Positions 24,837-35,400 of a stretch of DNA of 64,000 nucleotides are shown one piece after another; position 1 is the stretch's first letter, and the number at the start of each line of letters is the position of its first letter. The DNA lies in NCBI GenBank assembly GCA_023453795.1, contig JAEXSP010000007.1, positions 310,001 to 374,000 on the forward strand, in the 5' to 3' direction. A program made the translations under genes and the position numbers. The notes beneath the pieces were generated by a model, which worked only from the letters and a program-made list of their open reading frames with translations, had not been told where the DNA came from and did not search any database. The DNA is from Bacillota bacterium. Its GTDB lineage: Bacteria; Bacillota; Clostridia; Acetivibrionales; JAEXSP01.

Positions 24837-25481
24837 ATGGTTACTGCAGAAATGGTAAAGCAGCTCCGTGAAACAACAGGGGCAGGAATGATGGATTGCA
24901 AGAAAGCTTTGACTGAAACTGACGGAAATATTGAAAAGGCTATAGAATTTTTAAGAGAAAAGGGACTTGCCGCTGCTGCTAAGAAGGCATCAAGAATAGC
25001 TGCAGAAGGATTGGTTGAATCATACATACATGGCGGCGGAAGAATCGGAGTTCTCGTTGAAGTTAACATAGAAACTGACTTTGCTGCTAAGAACGAAGAT
25101 TTCAAAGCATTTGTAAAAGATGTTGCGATGCAGATAGCAGCTGCTAAGCCAGAATACGTCAGAAGAGAAGAAGTTCCTGCCGAATTGGTTGAGAAGGAAA
25201 AGGAAATACTTAAAGCTCAAGCCCTTAACGAAGGGAAACCTGAAAAGATTATTGAAAAGATGGTTGAAGGCAGAATCGATAAATTCTTTAAAGAAATATG
25301 CCTTTTGGAACAGCCGTTTATCAAAGATCCCGATAAGACAGTTCAGCAGCTTATGAATGAAAAAATTGCAACTATCGGTGAGAATATAAACATCCGAAGA
25401 TTTGTCAGATATGAAAGAGGCGAAGGTATTGAGAAGAAAGAAGAGAACTTTGCCGACGAAGTAATGAAGCAGATTAAATAA
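24837..25481 (+). CDS. tsf: Translation elongation factor Ts
   Basis: Guanine nucleotide exchange factor that reloads EF-Tu with GTP. The N-terminal UBA-like domain carries MVKQLRETTGAGMMDCKKAL, and the core has EVNIETDFAAKNEDF, both EF-Ts signatures. At 214 residues it is the short clostridial form with one core subdomain rather than the 280-residue enterobacterial form. Of three in-frame ATGs, 24837 is chosen because GGAGGA lies 7 bp upstream and the family starts MVTAEMVKQLR-like. It follows rpsB as in nearly all bacteria. Confidence 0.97.
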   Translation: MVTAEMVKQLRETTGAGMMDCKKALTETDGNIEKAIEFLREKGLAAAAKKASRIAAEGLVESYIHGGGRIGVLVEVNIETDFAAKNEDFKAFVKDVAMQIAAAKPEYVRREEVPAELVEKEKEILKAQALNEGKPEKIIEKMVEGRIDKFFKEICLLEQPFIKDPDKTVQQLMNEKIATIGENINIRRFVRYERGEGIEKKEENFADEVMKQIK

Positions 25482-25491
25482 TAGCATATGT

Positions 25492-25520
25492 GGGGACATA
25501 TTTTCATATGTTCCCTTTAT
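25492..25520 (+). terminator. Rho-independent terminator after tsf
   Basis: A 10-bp stem (25492-25501 with 25506-25515, one G-T pair), a tight TTTC loop, then TTTATTTT. Confidence 0.75.
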
Positions 25521-25618
25521 TTTGCTCAATTTGAAAATAATAATCTTATTTTCCGGTAAAAGAAGGATTTTTGATTTCGGTGTAGAAAAATATTCTAAAG
25601 AGCGGGGGTATTACTTCA

Positions 25619-26329
25619 ATGCAAACACCTAAGTATAAAAGAATCATCTTGAAAATCAGCGGTGAGGCGCTGGCAGGCGATTTGAGAAACGGAATTAATC
25701 CAGACATTTTAAGCCAAATTTCGCATACGATAAATCAGGTTCACGAAATGGGTGTTGAGATTGCCATAGTAATAGGAGGAGGCAACTTTTGGAGGGGAAG
25801 AAGCGGAAAGGGAATGGATCGTACTACCGCAGACCATATGGGGATGCTTGCTACTGTAATCAATGCTCTTGCACTGCAGGATGCGCTTGAGTCAAGGGGC
25901 ATTCCTACCAGAGTTCAAACCGCAATAGAAATGAGACAGATCGCCGAACCTTACATAAGAAGAAAAGCTGTAAGGCATCTGGAAAAGAAAAGGATTGTCA
26001 TTTTTGCCTGCGGTACCGGAAATCCTTATTTTACCACCGATACAGTAGCTGCTTTGAGGGCTGCCGAAATAGATGCAGAGGTAATACTCTTGGCAAAAAA
26101 TGTTGACGGTGTTTATGACAGCGACCCGCGTATAAATCCGGATGCCAAGAAGTACAGCAAGCTTGCATTCATGGATGTGCTTAATAAGGGCTTGGGTGTA
26201 ATGGACTCGACAGCCGCCTCGTTATGTATGGATAACAATATTCCAATCATGGTTTTTGGATTGAACGAACCCGAGAATATTCTGAAGGTTGTACTTGGTG
26301 AAGAGATAGGTACAATAATATCAATGTAA
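25619..26329 (+). CDS. pyrH: UMP kinase
   Basis: Hexameric bacterial UMP kinase of the amino acid kinase fold, converting UMP to UDP, distinct from eukaryotic UMP/CMP kinases. Seen: KISGEALAG at the N-terminus (phosphate binding), VIGGGNFWRG, DHMGMLATVINALALQDALE, and the late DGVYDSDPRINPDAKK acceptor/regulatory loop. Length 236 residues is normal. ATG 25619 has CGGGGGT about 9 bp upstream. It is 11 bp from frr, the usual pyrH-frr pair. Confidence 0.97.
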   Translation: MQTPKYKRIILKISGEALAGDLRNGINPDILSQISHTINQVHEMGVEIAIVIGGGNFWRGRSGKGMDRTTADHMGMLATVINALALQDALESRGIPTRVQTAIEMRQIAEPYIRRKAVRHLEKKRIVIFACGTGNPYFTTDTVAALRAAEIDAEVILLAKNVDGVYDSDPRINPDAKKYSKLAFMDVLNKGLGVMDSTAASLCMDNNIPIMVFGLNEPENILKVVLGEEIGTIISM

Positions 26330-26340
26330 GGAGGATATTT

Positions 26341-26898
26341 ATGACAAAGGAAATTTTTAAGCCCACAGAAGAAAAAATGAAAAAGACAATGAATGTTTTA
26401 AAGGAAGACCTTGCGGGATTGAGAGCGGGCAGGGCAAATCCGGCTGTTCTGGATAAGGTGAATATAGATTATTATGGTGTTGCTACTCCAATTGCGCAAT
26501 TGGGCAATATTTCCGTGCCTGAAGCCAGAGTAATAATAATTCAGCCATGGGATGCAAAGCTTCTTAAAGAAATTGAAAAAGCTATACAAAAATCCGATAT
26601 AGGAATTAACCCTAATAATGACGGCAAAGTGATAAGATTGGTTTTCCCGCCGTTAACTGAAGAAAGAAGAAAAGAACTGACAAAAGTAGTTAAGAAACAC
26701 GGTGAAGAGGCTAAGGTTGCAGTCAGATCCATAAGAAGGGATGCTATAGAGCATTTCAAAGCCCAAAAGAAGAATGGTGAAATTACTGAGGATGATCTTA
26801 AGGACATTGAAAAAGATATGCAGAATCTTACCGACAAATACATAGCTGAAATTGATAAAGCAGTTGAAACCAAGGAAAAAGAAATATTAGAGGTATAG
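26341..26898 (+). CDS. frr: Ribosome recycling factor
   Basis: tRNA-shaped factor that with EF-G splits post-termination ribosomes. The 185 residues show GLRAGRANPAVLD, the hinge around YYGVATPIAQLGNISVPEAR, and the C-terminal helical bundle (RRDAIEHFKAQKKNGEITEDD). AAGGAGG lies just after the pyrH stop, 6 bp before ATG 26341. It ends one base before the next small gene, so the two are translationally linked. Confidence 0.97.
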   Translation: MTKEIFKPTEEKMKKTMNVLKEDLAGLRAGRANPAVLDKVNIDYYGVATPIAQLGNISVPEARVIIIQPWDAKLLKEIEKAIQKSDIGINPNNDGKVIRLVFPPLTEERRKELTKVVKKHGEEAKVAVRSIRRDAIEHFKAQKKNGEITEDDLKDIEKDMQNLTDKYIAEIDKAVETKEKEILEV

Positions 26899-26899
26899 T

Positions 26900-27100
26900 A
26901 TGAATGTACCTGATGTGTTGGGATACACACTTGGCGAGGCAAAAGCTATAATTAAGGGTGCGGGAATAACCGACTTTGTTGTTAAAACAGTTGCTCCTCC
27001 CAGAGACAGCAGCACCGGTTATGATGATAGCTGCAGGGTTTTAAGGGTAAAGGAGACTGTAAATTCGAAAATAGAAATAATCGTATGCAAACCTCTTTAA
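26900..27100 (+). CDS. Single PASTA-domain microprotein
   Basis: A 66-residue protein that is essentially one PASTA-like unit: NVPDVLGYTLGEAKAIIKGAG followed by a VVKTVAPP strand and closing RVLRVKETVNSKIEIIV. PASTA units normally occur in tandem on the outside of Ser/Thr kinases and penicillin-binding proteins, where they bind muropeptides. Here there is no signal peptide or membrane segment, so the protein should be cytoplasmic, and its function is unknown. ATG 26900 is 1 bp past the frr stop with AGAGG upstream. The terminator begins inside its last codons, so it ends the pyrH-frr transcript. Confidence 0.7.
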   Translation: MNVPDVLGYTLGEAKAIIKGAGITDFVVKTVAPPRDSSTGYDDSCRVLRVKETVNSKIEIIVCKPL

Positions 27101-27116
27101 AAAGAGGTTTTTTCTT
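27089..27116 (+). terminator. Rho-independent terminator overlapping the PASTA gene stop
   Basis: An 8-bp or longer stem (27090-27097 with 27102-27109, extendable by an A-T pair) followed by TTTTTC and more T residues. Confidence 0.85.
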
Positions 27117-27218
27117 TTTAATTTATTGTGAATTTTTATCAGTAATTGTTTTTTTCATGTATTTTATATATTATAATAAGATTTGACTGTTATTTCGGAA
27201 GCATGCACGGAGGTTAAG

Positions 27219-27965
27219 ATGTTTGGCAGGCTGTTTGGAAACAAGAAAAAGGATTCTTTTGACCCGGGAAAAGTGCCCCAACACATAGCCATTATCATGG
27301 ATGGTAACGGACGCTGGGCTAAAAAAAGAGGATTACCCAGAAATGTAGGCCATAGAAAGGGTTCGGAGAACCTTAGAAGAATTGTAAGCGCTTGCAATGA
27401 CTTTGGTATAAAGTATCTTACGATCTACGCCTTTTCTACAGAAAATTGGAAAAGACCGCAAAGCGAAGTTGACGGTCTTATGAAGCTTCTGCTTGAGTAC
27501 CTTCAAAATGCGGAGAAGGAGCTTGGCGGAAAGTATGTACGAATCAGAGTAATAGGTGAAAAAGCTGGACTTCCTGAAGAATTGCAAAAGGAAATTATAA
27601 GGGTAGAAAAAATGACCGAATGCAATAAAAGTCTTGTTTTGAATATAGCATTAAACTATGGAAGCAAGGTAGAGATACTCAGTGCCGTGAAATCACTTAT
27701 AAATGATGTTAAACAGGGCAAGCTTAATATAAATGATATAAGCGAGGAAGCCTTGGAACAAAGGCTTTATACATCAGATATGCCTGATCCTGATTTGCTG
27801 ATCCGTACAAGTGGGGAAAAAAGAATAAGTAATTTCCTGCTGTGGCAGTGTGCATATTCTGAGTTTTGGTTTACAGACGTACTATGGCCGGATTTCGGTA
27901 AAGAGCATTTGGAAGAGGCTATAAGGATTTTTCAAAATAGGGACAGAAGGTTTGGGGGCGTATAA
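27219..27965 (+). CDS. uppS: Isoprenyl (undecaprenyl) diphosphate synthase
   Basis: cis-Prenyltransferase that extends farnesyl diphosphate with isopentenyl units to C55-PP, the lipid carrier for wall synthesis. Signatures: IAIIMDGNGRWAKKRG near residue 22-37 with catalytic Asp, the AFSTENWKRP loop, and RTSGEKRISNFLLWQ followed by YSEFWFTDVLWPDF. From ATG 27219 the protein has 248 residues; a TTG at 27183 is in frame but ATG 27219 has ACGGAGG 5 bp upstream. It abuts cdsA with no gap. Confidence 0.96.
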   Translation: MFGRLFGNKKKDSFDPGKVPQHIAIIMDGNGRWAKKRGLPRNVGHRKGSENLRRIVSACNDFGIKYLTIYAFSTENWKRPQSEVDGLMKLLLEYLQNAEKELGGKYVRIRVIGEKAGLPEELQKEIIRVEKMTECNKSLVLNIALNYGSKVEILSAVKSLINDVKQGKLNINDISEEALEQRLYTSDMPDPDLLIRTSGEKRISNFLLWQCAYSEFWFTDVLWPDFGKEHLEEAIRIFQNRDRRFGGV

Positions 27966-28808
27966 ATGAAAACAAGAATTATCAGTGGATTTGTATTAGC
28001 TATTCTGCTTGTGGCTGCGGTTTTTTCGGGGCAGATTGTATTTGGAATTGCTGTTTTTGCTTTGTCTGTTATAGGAATTTATGAGTTTTATAATTCTGTT
28101 TCCAATGCCGGTTACAAACCCATAAAGCTTTTCGGGTATTTAGCCTGTATACCCGTGCTGTTGCTGGGGATGGACGGGAAAATTAAGGCTGTAAGTGATT
28201 TTATTGACTCTTTTCAAAAAGGGAATTACCTTGGAGTTCTGATTTTTTTATTGATCGTTCTTCTAAGCACGTCGATTATATTCCTGTATAAGCGGTTCAA
28301 TCTGATTGATATTTCTTTGACAGCCTATGGAATAATATACGTTGTATATCTGTTTTCCTTCGTGGTGCTTACAAGAAACATGGATCATGGGGTGTATTTG
28401 ATTTGGCTGATTTTTATAGGCGCTTTTGCAACGGATACATCAGCATATTTTACCGGAGTGGCTATAGGAAAAACCAAAATACTTCCGGTGATAAGCCCGA
28501 AGAAATCATTGGAAGGCTCTATCGGAGGGGTTTTAGGCTGCATCCTTATAACCTGCATGTACGGATTTTTCCTCAAGGACAGTATTCCCGATCTTGACGT
28601 ACGTTTTTATGATTTTGCGATATTAGGTCTTTTGTGCGGAATCATATCCCAGATCGGAGATTGGACTGCATCCGCAATAAAAAGGTATGTAAAGGTTAAG
28701 GATTACGGAAGTCTGATGCCCGGACACGGCGGGGTTCTTGACAGATTTGACAGTATCCTGTTTGTTGCGCCGGTCATATACTTTTACATCAATTTGTTCG
28801 TATACTAA
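27966..28808 (+). CDS. cdsA: Phosphatidate cytidylyltransferase
   Basis: Integral membrane enzyme that makes CDP-diacylglycerol from phosphatidic acid and CTP, the branch point to all phospholipids. About eight membrane segments fill 280 residues. The C-terminal signature SAIKRYVKVKDYGSLMPGHG plus GVLDRFDS, with its metal-binding Asp residues, is intact. The start codon directly follows the uppS stop. Order uppS-cdsA-dxr-rseP is conserved in Firmicutes. Confidence 0.96.
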   Translation: MKTRIISGFVLAILLVAAVFSGQIVFGIAVFALSVIGIYEFYNSVSNAGYKPIKLFGYLACIPVLLLGMDGKIKAVSDFIDSFQKGNYLGVLIFLLIVLLSTSIIFLYKRFNLIDISLTAYGIIYVVYLFSFVVLTRNMDHGVYLIWLIFIGAFATDTSAYFTGVAIGKTKILPVISPKKSLEGSIGGVLGCILITCMYGFFLKDSIPDLDVRFYDFAILGLLCGIISQIGDWTASAIKRYVKVKDYGSLMPGHGGVLDRFDSILFVAPVIYFYINLFVY

Positions 28809-28819
28809 GGAGAATTGCA

Positions 28820-29983
28820 ATGACCAAAAGCATTTCGATACTGGGCTCCACAGGGTCAATAGGGACACAAACTTTGGATGTGGCACGTAACCTGAATATT
28901 AATGTATTAGGCTTATCTGCAAATTCCAATCTTGATCTGCTTGAAAAGCAGGCAAAAGAGTTTAAGCCGCAGATAGTATCCGTAAGGGATGAGCTACTGG
29001 CGGACGAAATGGCGGAAAGGCTGAAGGGGCTCGGCATAGAGGTTTTTTATGGACAGGAAGGACTCAAAAAAGTTGCTTCTATAAATGAAATAGACACTGT
29101 AGTTACATCAATCGTTGGCATAGCGGGACTTATACCTACGATGGAGGCAATCAAAGCCGGAAAAAACATTGCGCTTGCAAATAAAGAAACACTTGTAACG
29201 GCAGGCTCGATCGTAATGGATGCGGCTAGAAAAAAGGGTATTGAAATTCTGCCTGTGGACAGCGAACATTCGGCTATTTTCCAATGCCTGACAGGTAATA
29301 GGAGAGAGGATGTTTCAAAGCTTCTTTTAACTGCTTCCGGCGGACCTTTCAGGGGTAAAACCGCAGACATGCTGGAGAATGTCACTGTATCAGAGGCATT
29401 GAACCATCCCAATTGGAGCATGGGGAACAAGATAACTATAGATTCTGCAACCATGATGAATAAAGGTCTGGAAGTAATTGAAGCTAAATGGCTGTTCGGG
29501 ATAGATCTGAAAAACATAGAAGTTCTTATACATCCTCAGAGTGTCATTCATTCCATGGTTGAATTCAAAGACGGGTCAATAATAGCGCAGCTTGGATCAC
29601 CTGACATGAGGATACCGATTCAGTTTGCACTTACATATCCTGAACGTATGGACAATAAATTTTCCAGATTGAACTTTCTAGAAAAGAACAAACTGACGTT
29701 TGAGGCTCCCGATTGCTCGGCTTTTCCCTGCCTCACGCTTGCCTTTGAAGCTTTAGAAACAGGCGGCACCATGCCGGTTGTCCTAAATGCGGTGAATGAA
29801 GTCGCCGTGAGCTTATTCCTTGGCGGAAGTATAAAATTTATGGACATACCTCGTCTTGTAGAGAATATAATGGGAAGACATAGTGTGAATAACATGCCTT
29901 GTCTCAATGATATAATAGAAGTAGACGGTTGGGCGAGAGAGGAAGCCCAAAGAAATCTTGGAGGTAATATATGCAAATTTTAA
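28820..29983 (+). CDS. dxr: 1-deoxy-D-xylulose 5-phosphate reductoisomerase
   Basis: Second enzyme of the MEP isoprenoid pathway, converting DXP to 2-C-methyl-D-erythritol 4-phosphate with NADPH. Seen: nucleotide-binding ILGSTGSIGTQTLDVA at the N-terminus, ALANKETLVTAG, the metal/substrate block VDSEHSAIFQCL and the NHPNWSMGNKITIDSATMMN loop. 387 residues, family length. AAGGAG is 7 bp before ATG 28820. The stop overlaps the rseP start by 13 bp. Together with ispG three genes later it shows that the organism uses the MEP pathway and that uppS is fed locally. Confidence 0.97.
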   Translation: MTKSISILGSTGSIGTQTLDVARNLNINVLGLSANSNLDLLEKQAKEFKPQIVSVRDELLADEMAERLKGLGIEVFYGQEGLKKVASINEIDTVVTSIVGIAGLIPTMEAIKAGKNIALANKETLVTAGSIVMDAARKKGIEILPVDSEHSAIFQCLTGNRREDVSKLLLTASGGPFRGKTADMLENVTVSEALNHPNWSMGNKITIDSATMMNKGLEVIEAKWLFGIDLKNIEVLIHPQSVIHSMVEFKDGSIIAQLGSPDMRIPIQFALTYPERMDNKFSRLNFLEKNKLTFEAPDCSAFPCLTLAFEALETGGTMPVVLNAVNEVAVSLFLGGSIKFMDIPRLVENIMGRHSVNNMPCLNDIIEVDGWAREEAQRNLGGNICKF

Positions 29984-31263
29984 TAGCCATACTGGCCTTG
30001 AGCTTTTTGATCATAATACATGAATTGGGGCATTTTACGGTTGCAAAGCTTTCAAATGTGAAGGTTCATGAGTTTTCACTCTTCATGGGGCCGAAACTGT
30101 TAAGTTTTCAACGCGGTGAAACAATGTATTCAATCAGAGCTGTTCCGCTCGGTGGTTATGTCAGGATGGAGGGTGAAGAACAAGCTTCGGAAGATGAAAG
30201 GGCCTTTAATAAAAAACCTATTTGGATAAGATCTCTTGTCATAGCGGCGGGTCCTTTAGCCAATATCCTATTAGCACTTATAATTATTTTTTGTATAAAT
30301 TTGTGGACGGGGTACGACACTTCCAAGGTTGCAATATGCGATCCGGGAAGTCCGGCATATGAAAGCGGCCTCCGTAAGGGTGACGAAATTATTAAGTATA
30401 ATGGTCACAGAATATTCAATTCCACTGATGTAAGCTTATTCCTGTACGGTACAAAGGCAGAGCCTGCTGACATCGTTGTAAAACGCGACGGTCAGACTAT
30501 ACCTATGAAATTGAAGCCTGATATTATTCCGGCAAATACATTAAAGCTTGGGATTTCTCCGAAAGAAGGCTATGGAAAAGATTCAAACCTCATCAATTAT
30601 ATAGAACCTGACAGCCCGGCAGATAAAGCCGGAATGAAGAAAGGCGACAGAATCGTGAAAATGGGCGATCAAACTGTTGCGAATTTCAGACAAATCAGGA
30701 ACTATCTCATAAATTCGAAGGGCGGTTTCATAACAGTAACCGTTCAAAGGGGCTCGGAAAGCGTTCCTCTGTCAGTAAAACCGATCAAAAACGGCTTGCC
30801 CGAGCAGCAAGATGTCGGAATGGCTTTCGGTGCGGAGAAGGGCGGCGTGATTCCATCCTTCACTCATTCTGTTACCTATTCCATATCCATAGCACGAACT
30901 GTTTACTATTCGATTATTTGGCTGGCTGAAAGAAAAGTGCCGCTTAATCAGGTTTCAGGCCCGGTAGGCATTGTATCATTTATCGGCACTGCTGTAAAAT
31001 CAGGCCCGACAATCGGCGAAAGCATATTAAGATTGCTGAACGTAGCAGCATTCCTAAGTATTAATGTAGGCTTGTTCAATCTTATTCCCTTCCCGGCTCT
31101 TGACGGAAGCAAGCTGCTGATACTTGGAGTGGAAAAAATACGCAGGAAAGCGCTCCCGCCTGAAAGAGAAGCTTTCATATCTATGATAGGCTTTGTATTA
31201 TTGATCGCACTAATGATTTTTGCTACTTATAATGATATACTGCGGCTGATTGGAATAGGGTAA
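29971..31263 (+). CDS. rseP: Site-2 zinc metalloprotease RseP/RasP
   Basis: Membrane-embedded protease that cuts anti-sigma factors and remnant signal peptides within the bilayer. The zinc motif is HELGH (His17, Glu18, His21) in the first membrane helix. Two PDZ-like units follow (about residues 110-180, CDPGSPAYESGLRKGDEI, and 200-270, EPDSPADKAGMKKGDRI). The third zinc ligand motif is NLIPFPALDG near residue 370, with a final membrane helix. GGAGG precedes ATG 29971. 430 residues. Confidence 0.95.
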   Translation: MQILIAILALSFLIIIHELGHFTVAKLSNVKVHEFSLFMGPKLLSFQRGETMYSIRAVPLGGYVRMEGEEQASEDERAFNKKPIWIRSLVIAAGPLANILLALIIIFCINLWTGYDTSKVAICDPGSPAYESGLRKGDEIIKYNGHRIFNSTDVSLFLYGTKAEPADIVVKRDGQTIPMKLKPDIIPANTLKLGISPKEGYGKDSNLINYIEPDSPADKAGMKKGDRIVKMGDQTVANFRQIRNYLINSKGGFITVTVQRGSESVPLSVKPIKNGLPEQQDVGMAFGAEKGGVIPSFTHSVTYSISIARTVYYSIIWLAERKVPLNQVSGPVGIVSFIGTAVKSGPTIGESILRLLNVAAFLSINVGLFNLIPFPALDGSKLLILGVEKIRRKALPPEREAFISMIGFVLLIALMIFATYNDILRLIGIG

Positions 31264-31281
31264 AGCACTGGGGTGAGGTTT

Positions 31282-32364
31282 ATGGATAATTACATCAGAA
31301 GAAAAAAGACAAAAAAAATCAGAATCGGAGATACTTATATCGGCGGGGATTCTCCAATAACCGTGCAATCTATGACCAACACAGACACAAGGGATGCCAA
31401 GGCAACTATAGAACAGATCAAAAGGCTTGAGGAGGCCGGATGTGAAATAGTAAGAGTAGCCGTTCCAGACATGGAAGCAGCCGAAGCAATTTCACAAATA
31501 ACAAGGGGCATTTCAATTCCCCTTGTTGCAGACATCCACTTTGACTATAGACTGGCAATTGCAAGCATGGAAAACGGTGTGGATAAAATAAGGCTCAATC
31601 CAGGCAATATAGGTGACCGTGACAGGGTTAAAAAGGTAGTTGAGCTGGCCAAGGCGAAGGATATTCCGATTCGGATAGGCGTCAATTCCGGTTCTTTAGA
31701 GAAGACCATACTGAACAAATATAACGGTGTTACCCCGGCAGGCATGGTGGAAAGTGCATTGGGGCATGCTCAAATACTTGAGGATTTGGATTTTTATAAT
31801 ATTCTTTTTTCAATCAAGGCCTCTAGTGTTCCTTTAACAATTGAAGCGTACAGGCTGATGGCTGAAAGGTCTGAGTATCCGTTGCATATAGGCGTAACCG
31901 AAGCAGGAACTGTTTACAAGGGTACTGTAAAGTCTGCAGTAGGTCTGGGCTGCCTTCTGGCTGAAGGTATAGGAGATACCATAAGAGTATCCCTGACGGG
32001 TGATCCTGTTGAAGAAATAAGGGCCGGTATTGAGATTCTTAAGTCGTTAGGTATCAGAAAACATGGTATTGAATTTATATCCTGTCCGACCTGCGGGAGA
32101 TGCCAGGTTGATTTGATTAAAATTGCAAACCAAGTGGAAGAAAAGCTCGGCGGCATAGATAAAAATATAAAGGTTGCAGTAATGGGCTGCGCTGTAAATG
32201 GGCCCGGTGAAGCAAAGGAAGCTGACATCGGGATAGCAGGCGGAAAAGGAGAAGTACTGCTGTTCAAAAAGGGTGAAATAATTCGGAAAATACCTCAGGA
32301 TAAAGCTGCAGACGAACTTGTCAAAGAAGTAAATTCGATGGATCGGACTTTGCAAAATCACTAA
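31282..32364 (+). CDS. ispG: 4-hydroxy-3-methylbut-2-en-1-yl diphosphate synthase (flavodoxin)
   Basis: Iron-sulfur enzyme of the MEP pathway that reduces the cyclic diphosphate to HMBPP. The TIM-barrel half opens with TVQSMTNTDT and VADIHFDYRLA; the C-terminal half has the cluster ligands CPTCGRC and GCAVNGPGEAKEADIG. From ATG 31282 it has 360 residues. GTG 31273 is also in frame but overlaps the GGGGTGAGG site. It follows rseP by 18 bp. Confidence 0.96.
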   Translation: MDNYIRRKKTKKIRIGDTYIGGDSPITVQSMTNTDTRDAKATIEQIKRLEEAGCEIVRVAVPDMEAAEAISQITRGISIPLVADIHFDYRLAIASMENGVDKIRLNPGNIGDRDRVKKVVELAKAKDIPIRIGVNSGSLEKTILNKYNGVTPAGMVESALGHAQILEDLDFYNILFSIKASSVPLTIEAYRLMAERSEYPLHIGVTEAGTVYKGTVKSAVGLGCLLAEGIGDTIRVSLTGDPVEEIRAGIEILKSLGIRKHGIEFISCPTCGRCQVDLIKIANQVEEKLGGIDKNIKVAVMGCAVNGPGEAKEADIGIAGGKGEVLLFKKGEIIRKIPQDKAADELVKEVNSMDRTLQNH

Positions 32365-32458
32365 ATAGGATTCATTCGGCTTTGGGGGAATGAATCATAA
32401 TGTACCGACAGAGTTACAGGGGAATCAGAACTGCCGGAAGGTGAATGGGGTATAGAGG

Positions 32459-35400
32459 ATGCGGAATGTATTGTTGAGTGATAAAAATCTTGTTGATATA
32501 TTTCCTGAAATATCTGACAGCAGTGAAATCTACGAGCTATTTAAAGATGTAAAAATATTAATTATCAATGTCTATAAGAAATCAAGGAAGGTCGAAGTAT
32601 TCATCTCTTCAGACAAGCTTATTCAAGCTGATCATATCGATTCTCTTAAACAGAAGTTCATTAACATTTTCAAACTGGATATGGTTGAAATCAGGCCCAG
32701 ATTTAATGTCGGAATGCCTTTTATAAATATTTTGCCTGATTATTTTCCAAGCATCATATCAATGGTGAGCAGGCAGAAGGCTATAAGCAAGGGGCTGCTG
32801 CAGGAATGCAAGTGGGAAATGAAAGAACACTGTTTGGAGATACGACTTGCCATAAAAGGCTCGCAAGTACTGCATGCCCAGGGATGCAACACCCTCATTG
32901 AAAAGATTATTGAGGAAAGCTTCGGCGAAAAGGTGCGGGTACAATTCATCGACAGTGAACTGGATGGCGAAACGTTGGATAAATACAATGAAACAAGGGA
33001 AAAAGAAGAGGCTGAATTAATCAATACCGCCATAACTGCTCCGAAACCGGCTCAGGGAAGCAACTGGGAAAAACAGAAGGAACAGCAGGAGGATACCGTT
33101 GCCGGCATAATTCTTGGGAAGAAGTTTAATGATTCTGTTATGAAGATTTCGGAGGTTACTCCAGATTCGGGAAAGGTTGTAGTAAGCGGCAGTATTTTCA
33201 GGGTTGAGTCAAGAGAAATCCGCGGCGGCAAATACCTGTTCATGTTTGACATGACCGATTATACAAGTTCCGTCACTGTAAAATTTTTTATAGAAAAGAA
33301 TGACTTGGATTTCATAAAAGAGAACGTGGTAGAGGGCATTGATGTAAAGGTAAGAGGAGAGGCCCAGTATGACAATTTTTCTAAAGAGTTGACTATTATT
33401 GCCGCTGACATCCTGGAAATAAGTAAGGTTCTAAAAACGGATGACGCTGAAGTAAAGAGGGTTGAATTGCATCTCCACACACAGATGAGTTCAATGGATG
33501 CTGTAACCTCTGCCAAGGAACTGGTTAAAAGGGCTGCTCAGTGGGGACATAAAGCGATTGCAATCACTGACCACGGTGTAGTGCAGGCTTATCCTGAAGC
33601 CTACGATGCAGGAAAGAAAAATAATATTAAGATCATTTACGGAATAGAATGCTACCTACTGGATGACAGTCCCCCTGTTGTGTATAAATCCAACGGGCAA
33701 TCCATGTCAGGCGAGTTTGTAGTGTTTGATCTTGAAACAACAGGCCTTAATCCGTATAAAGATAGGATTACGGAGATAGGCGCCGTAAAGATAAGAGATG
33801 GCAGGATTATAGACAAATTCAATTCATTTGTTAATCCCGGGATGCCAATCCCAAGCATGATCGTAAAAATGACCGGAATCACAAATGAAATGGTTGAGGA
33901 TGCTCCAACAATCGAACCTGTACTGCTGCAATTTCTGGAGTTTATTAACGGTGCTGTGCTCGTAGCTCACAATGCTCCCTTCGACATTAGCTTTATTACC
34001 TATAATGCCAAGTTGATTGGTGAACATATAAACAACTCATATATTGATACACTTCAGCTTTCAAGGAAGATGTTTCCCGACCTTGGAAAGTACAAACTGG
34101 CTATTGTGGCAAAACACCTGGGGATTGGCCTGAAGGATGCTCACAGAGCCTTGAACGATACGGCTGCAACAGCCCAAATATTTGTTAAATGCCTTGAAAT
34201 TCTAAAAGACAAAGGCGTTAATACTATTGATGACATCGAAAATGCCTTCGACGGCATAGGCGATTTTACAAAGAACAACTCACACCATGCAGTCATACTT
34301 GTAAAAAATATGACTGGCTTAAGGAACCTTTACAAGATAGTGTCCGAAGCTCACATGAAATATTACTATAAAAGACCCCGTGTTCCCAAAAAACTTCTGA
34401 TGAAATACCGTGAAGGGCTTATATTGGGCAGTGCATGCGAGGCAGGGGAGCTCTACAGGGCGATACTTGACAAAAGAAGCGATGAAGAGCTGAGCAAAAT
34501 AGTCAGATTCTATGACTATTTGGAGATTCAACCTCTCGGCAACAACCAATTCCTTATTAACAACGGTAAAGTGCACAACCAGGAAGAGCTTAAAAATATT
34601 AACAGAAAAATAATCAGGTTCGGAGAAAAGTTTAAAAAGCCTGTTGTAGCAACCTGCGATGTTCATTTCATGGATTCCAGGGATGAAGTTTACAGACGAA
34701 TATTGATGGCGGGACAGGGCTTTACAGATGCAGACAATCAGGCTCCGCTGTATTTCAGAACAACCGGAGAAATGCTCCGCGAGTTCGCATACCTTGGAAG
34801 CGAAAAGGCATATGAAGTTGTTGTCACAAACACCAATTTCATTTCAGACCTTATTGAAGACGTAATACCAATACCTGACGGAACGTTCCCGCCCAATATT
34901 GACGGTGCTGAAGAAGAAATAAAGAGTCTTGCGGAGAACAAGGCAAAAGAGATCTATGGTGATCCTCTTCCGTCCATAGTTGACGAAAGACTTTTAAAAG
35001 AATTGAATTCGATTATAAAGAATGGCTTTTCGGTTATGTACATTATTGCACAGAAGCTTGTTAAAAAGTCTTTGGATGATGGTTACCTTGTAGGCTCAAG
35101 GGGATCTGTAGGGTCGTCCTTTGTTGCAAACATGACCGGGATAACGGAAGTTAATTCACTTCCTCCGCATTATATTTGTACCGGCTGCAAACACTCGGAA
35201 TTTATTACTGACGGAAGTATAGGATGCGGATTTGACCTTCCCGGCAAGAGCTGTCCCAACTGCGGAAATGAGATGAAGAAAGACGGCTATGATATTCCTT
35301 TCGAGACCTTTCTCGGCTTCGATGGAGATAAGGAACCCGACATTGATTTGAATTTCTCCGGCGCATACCAGCCAAGGGCGCATAAATATACGGAAGTACT

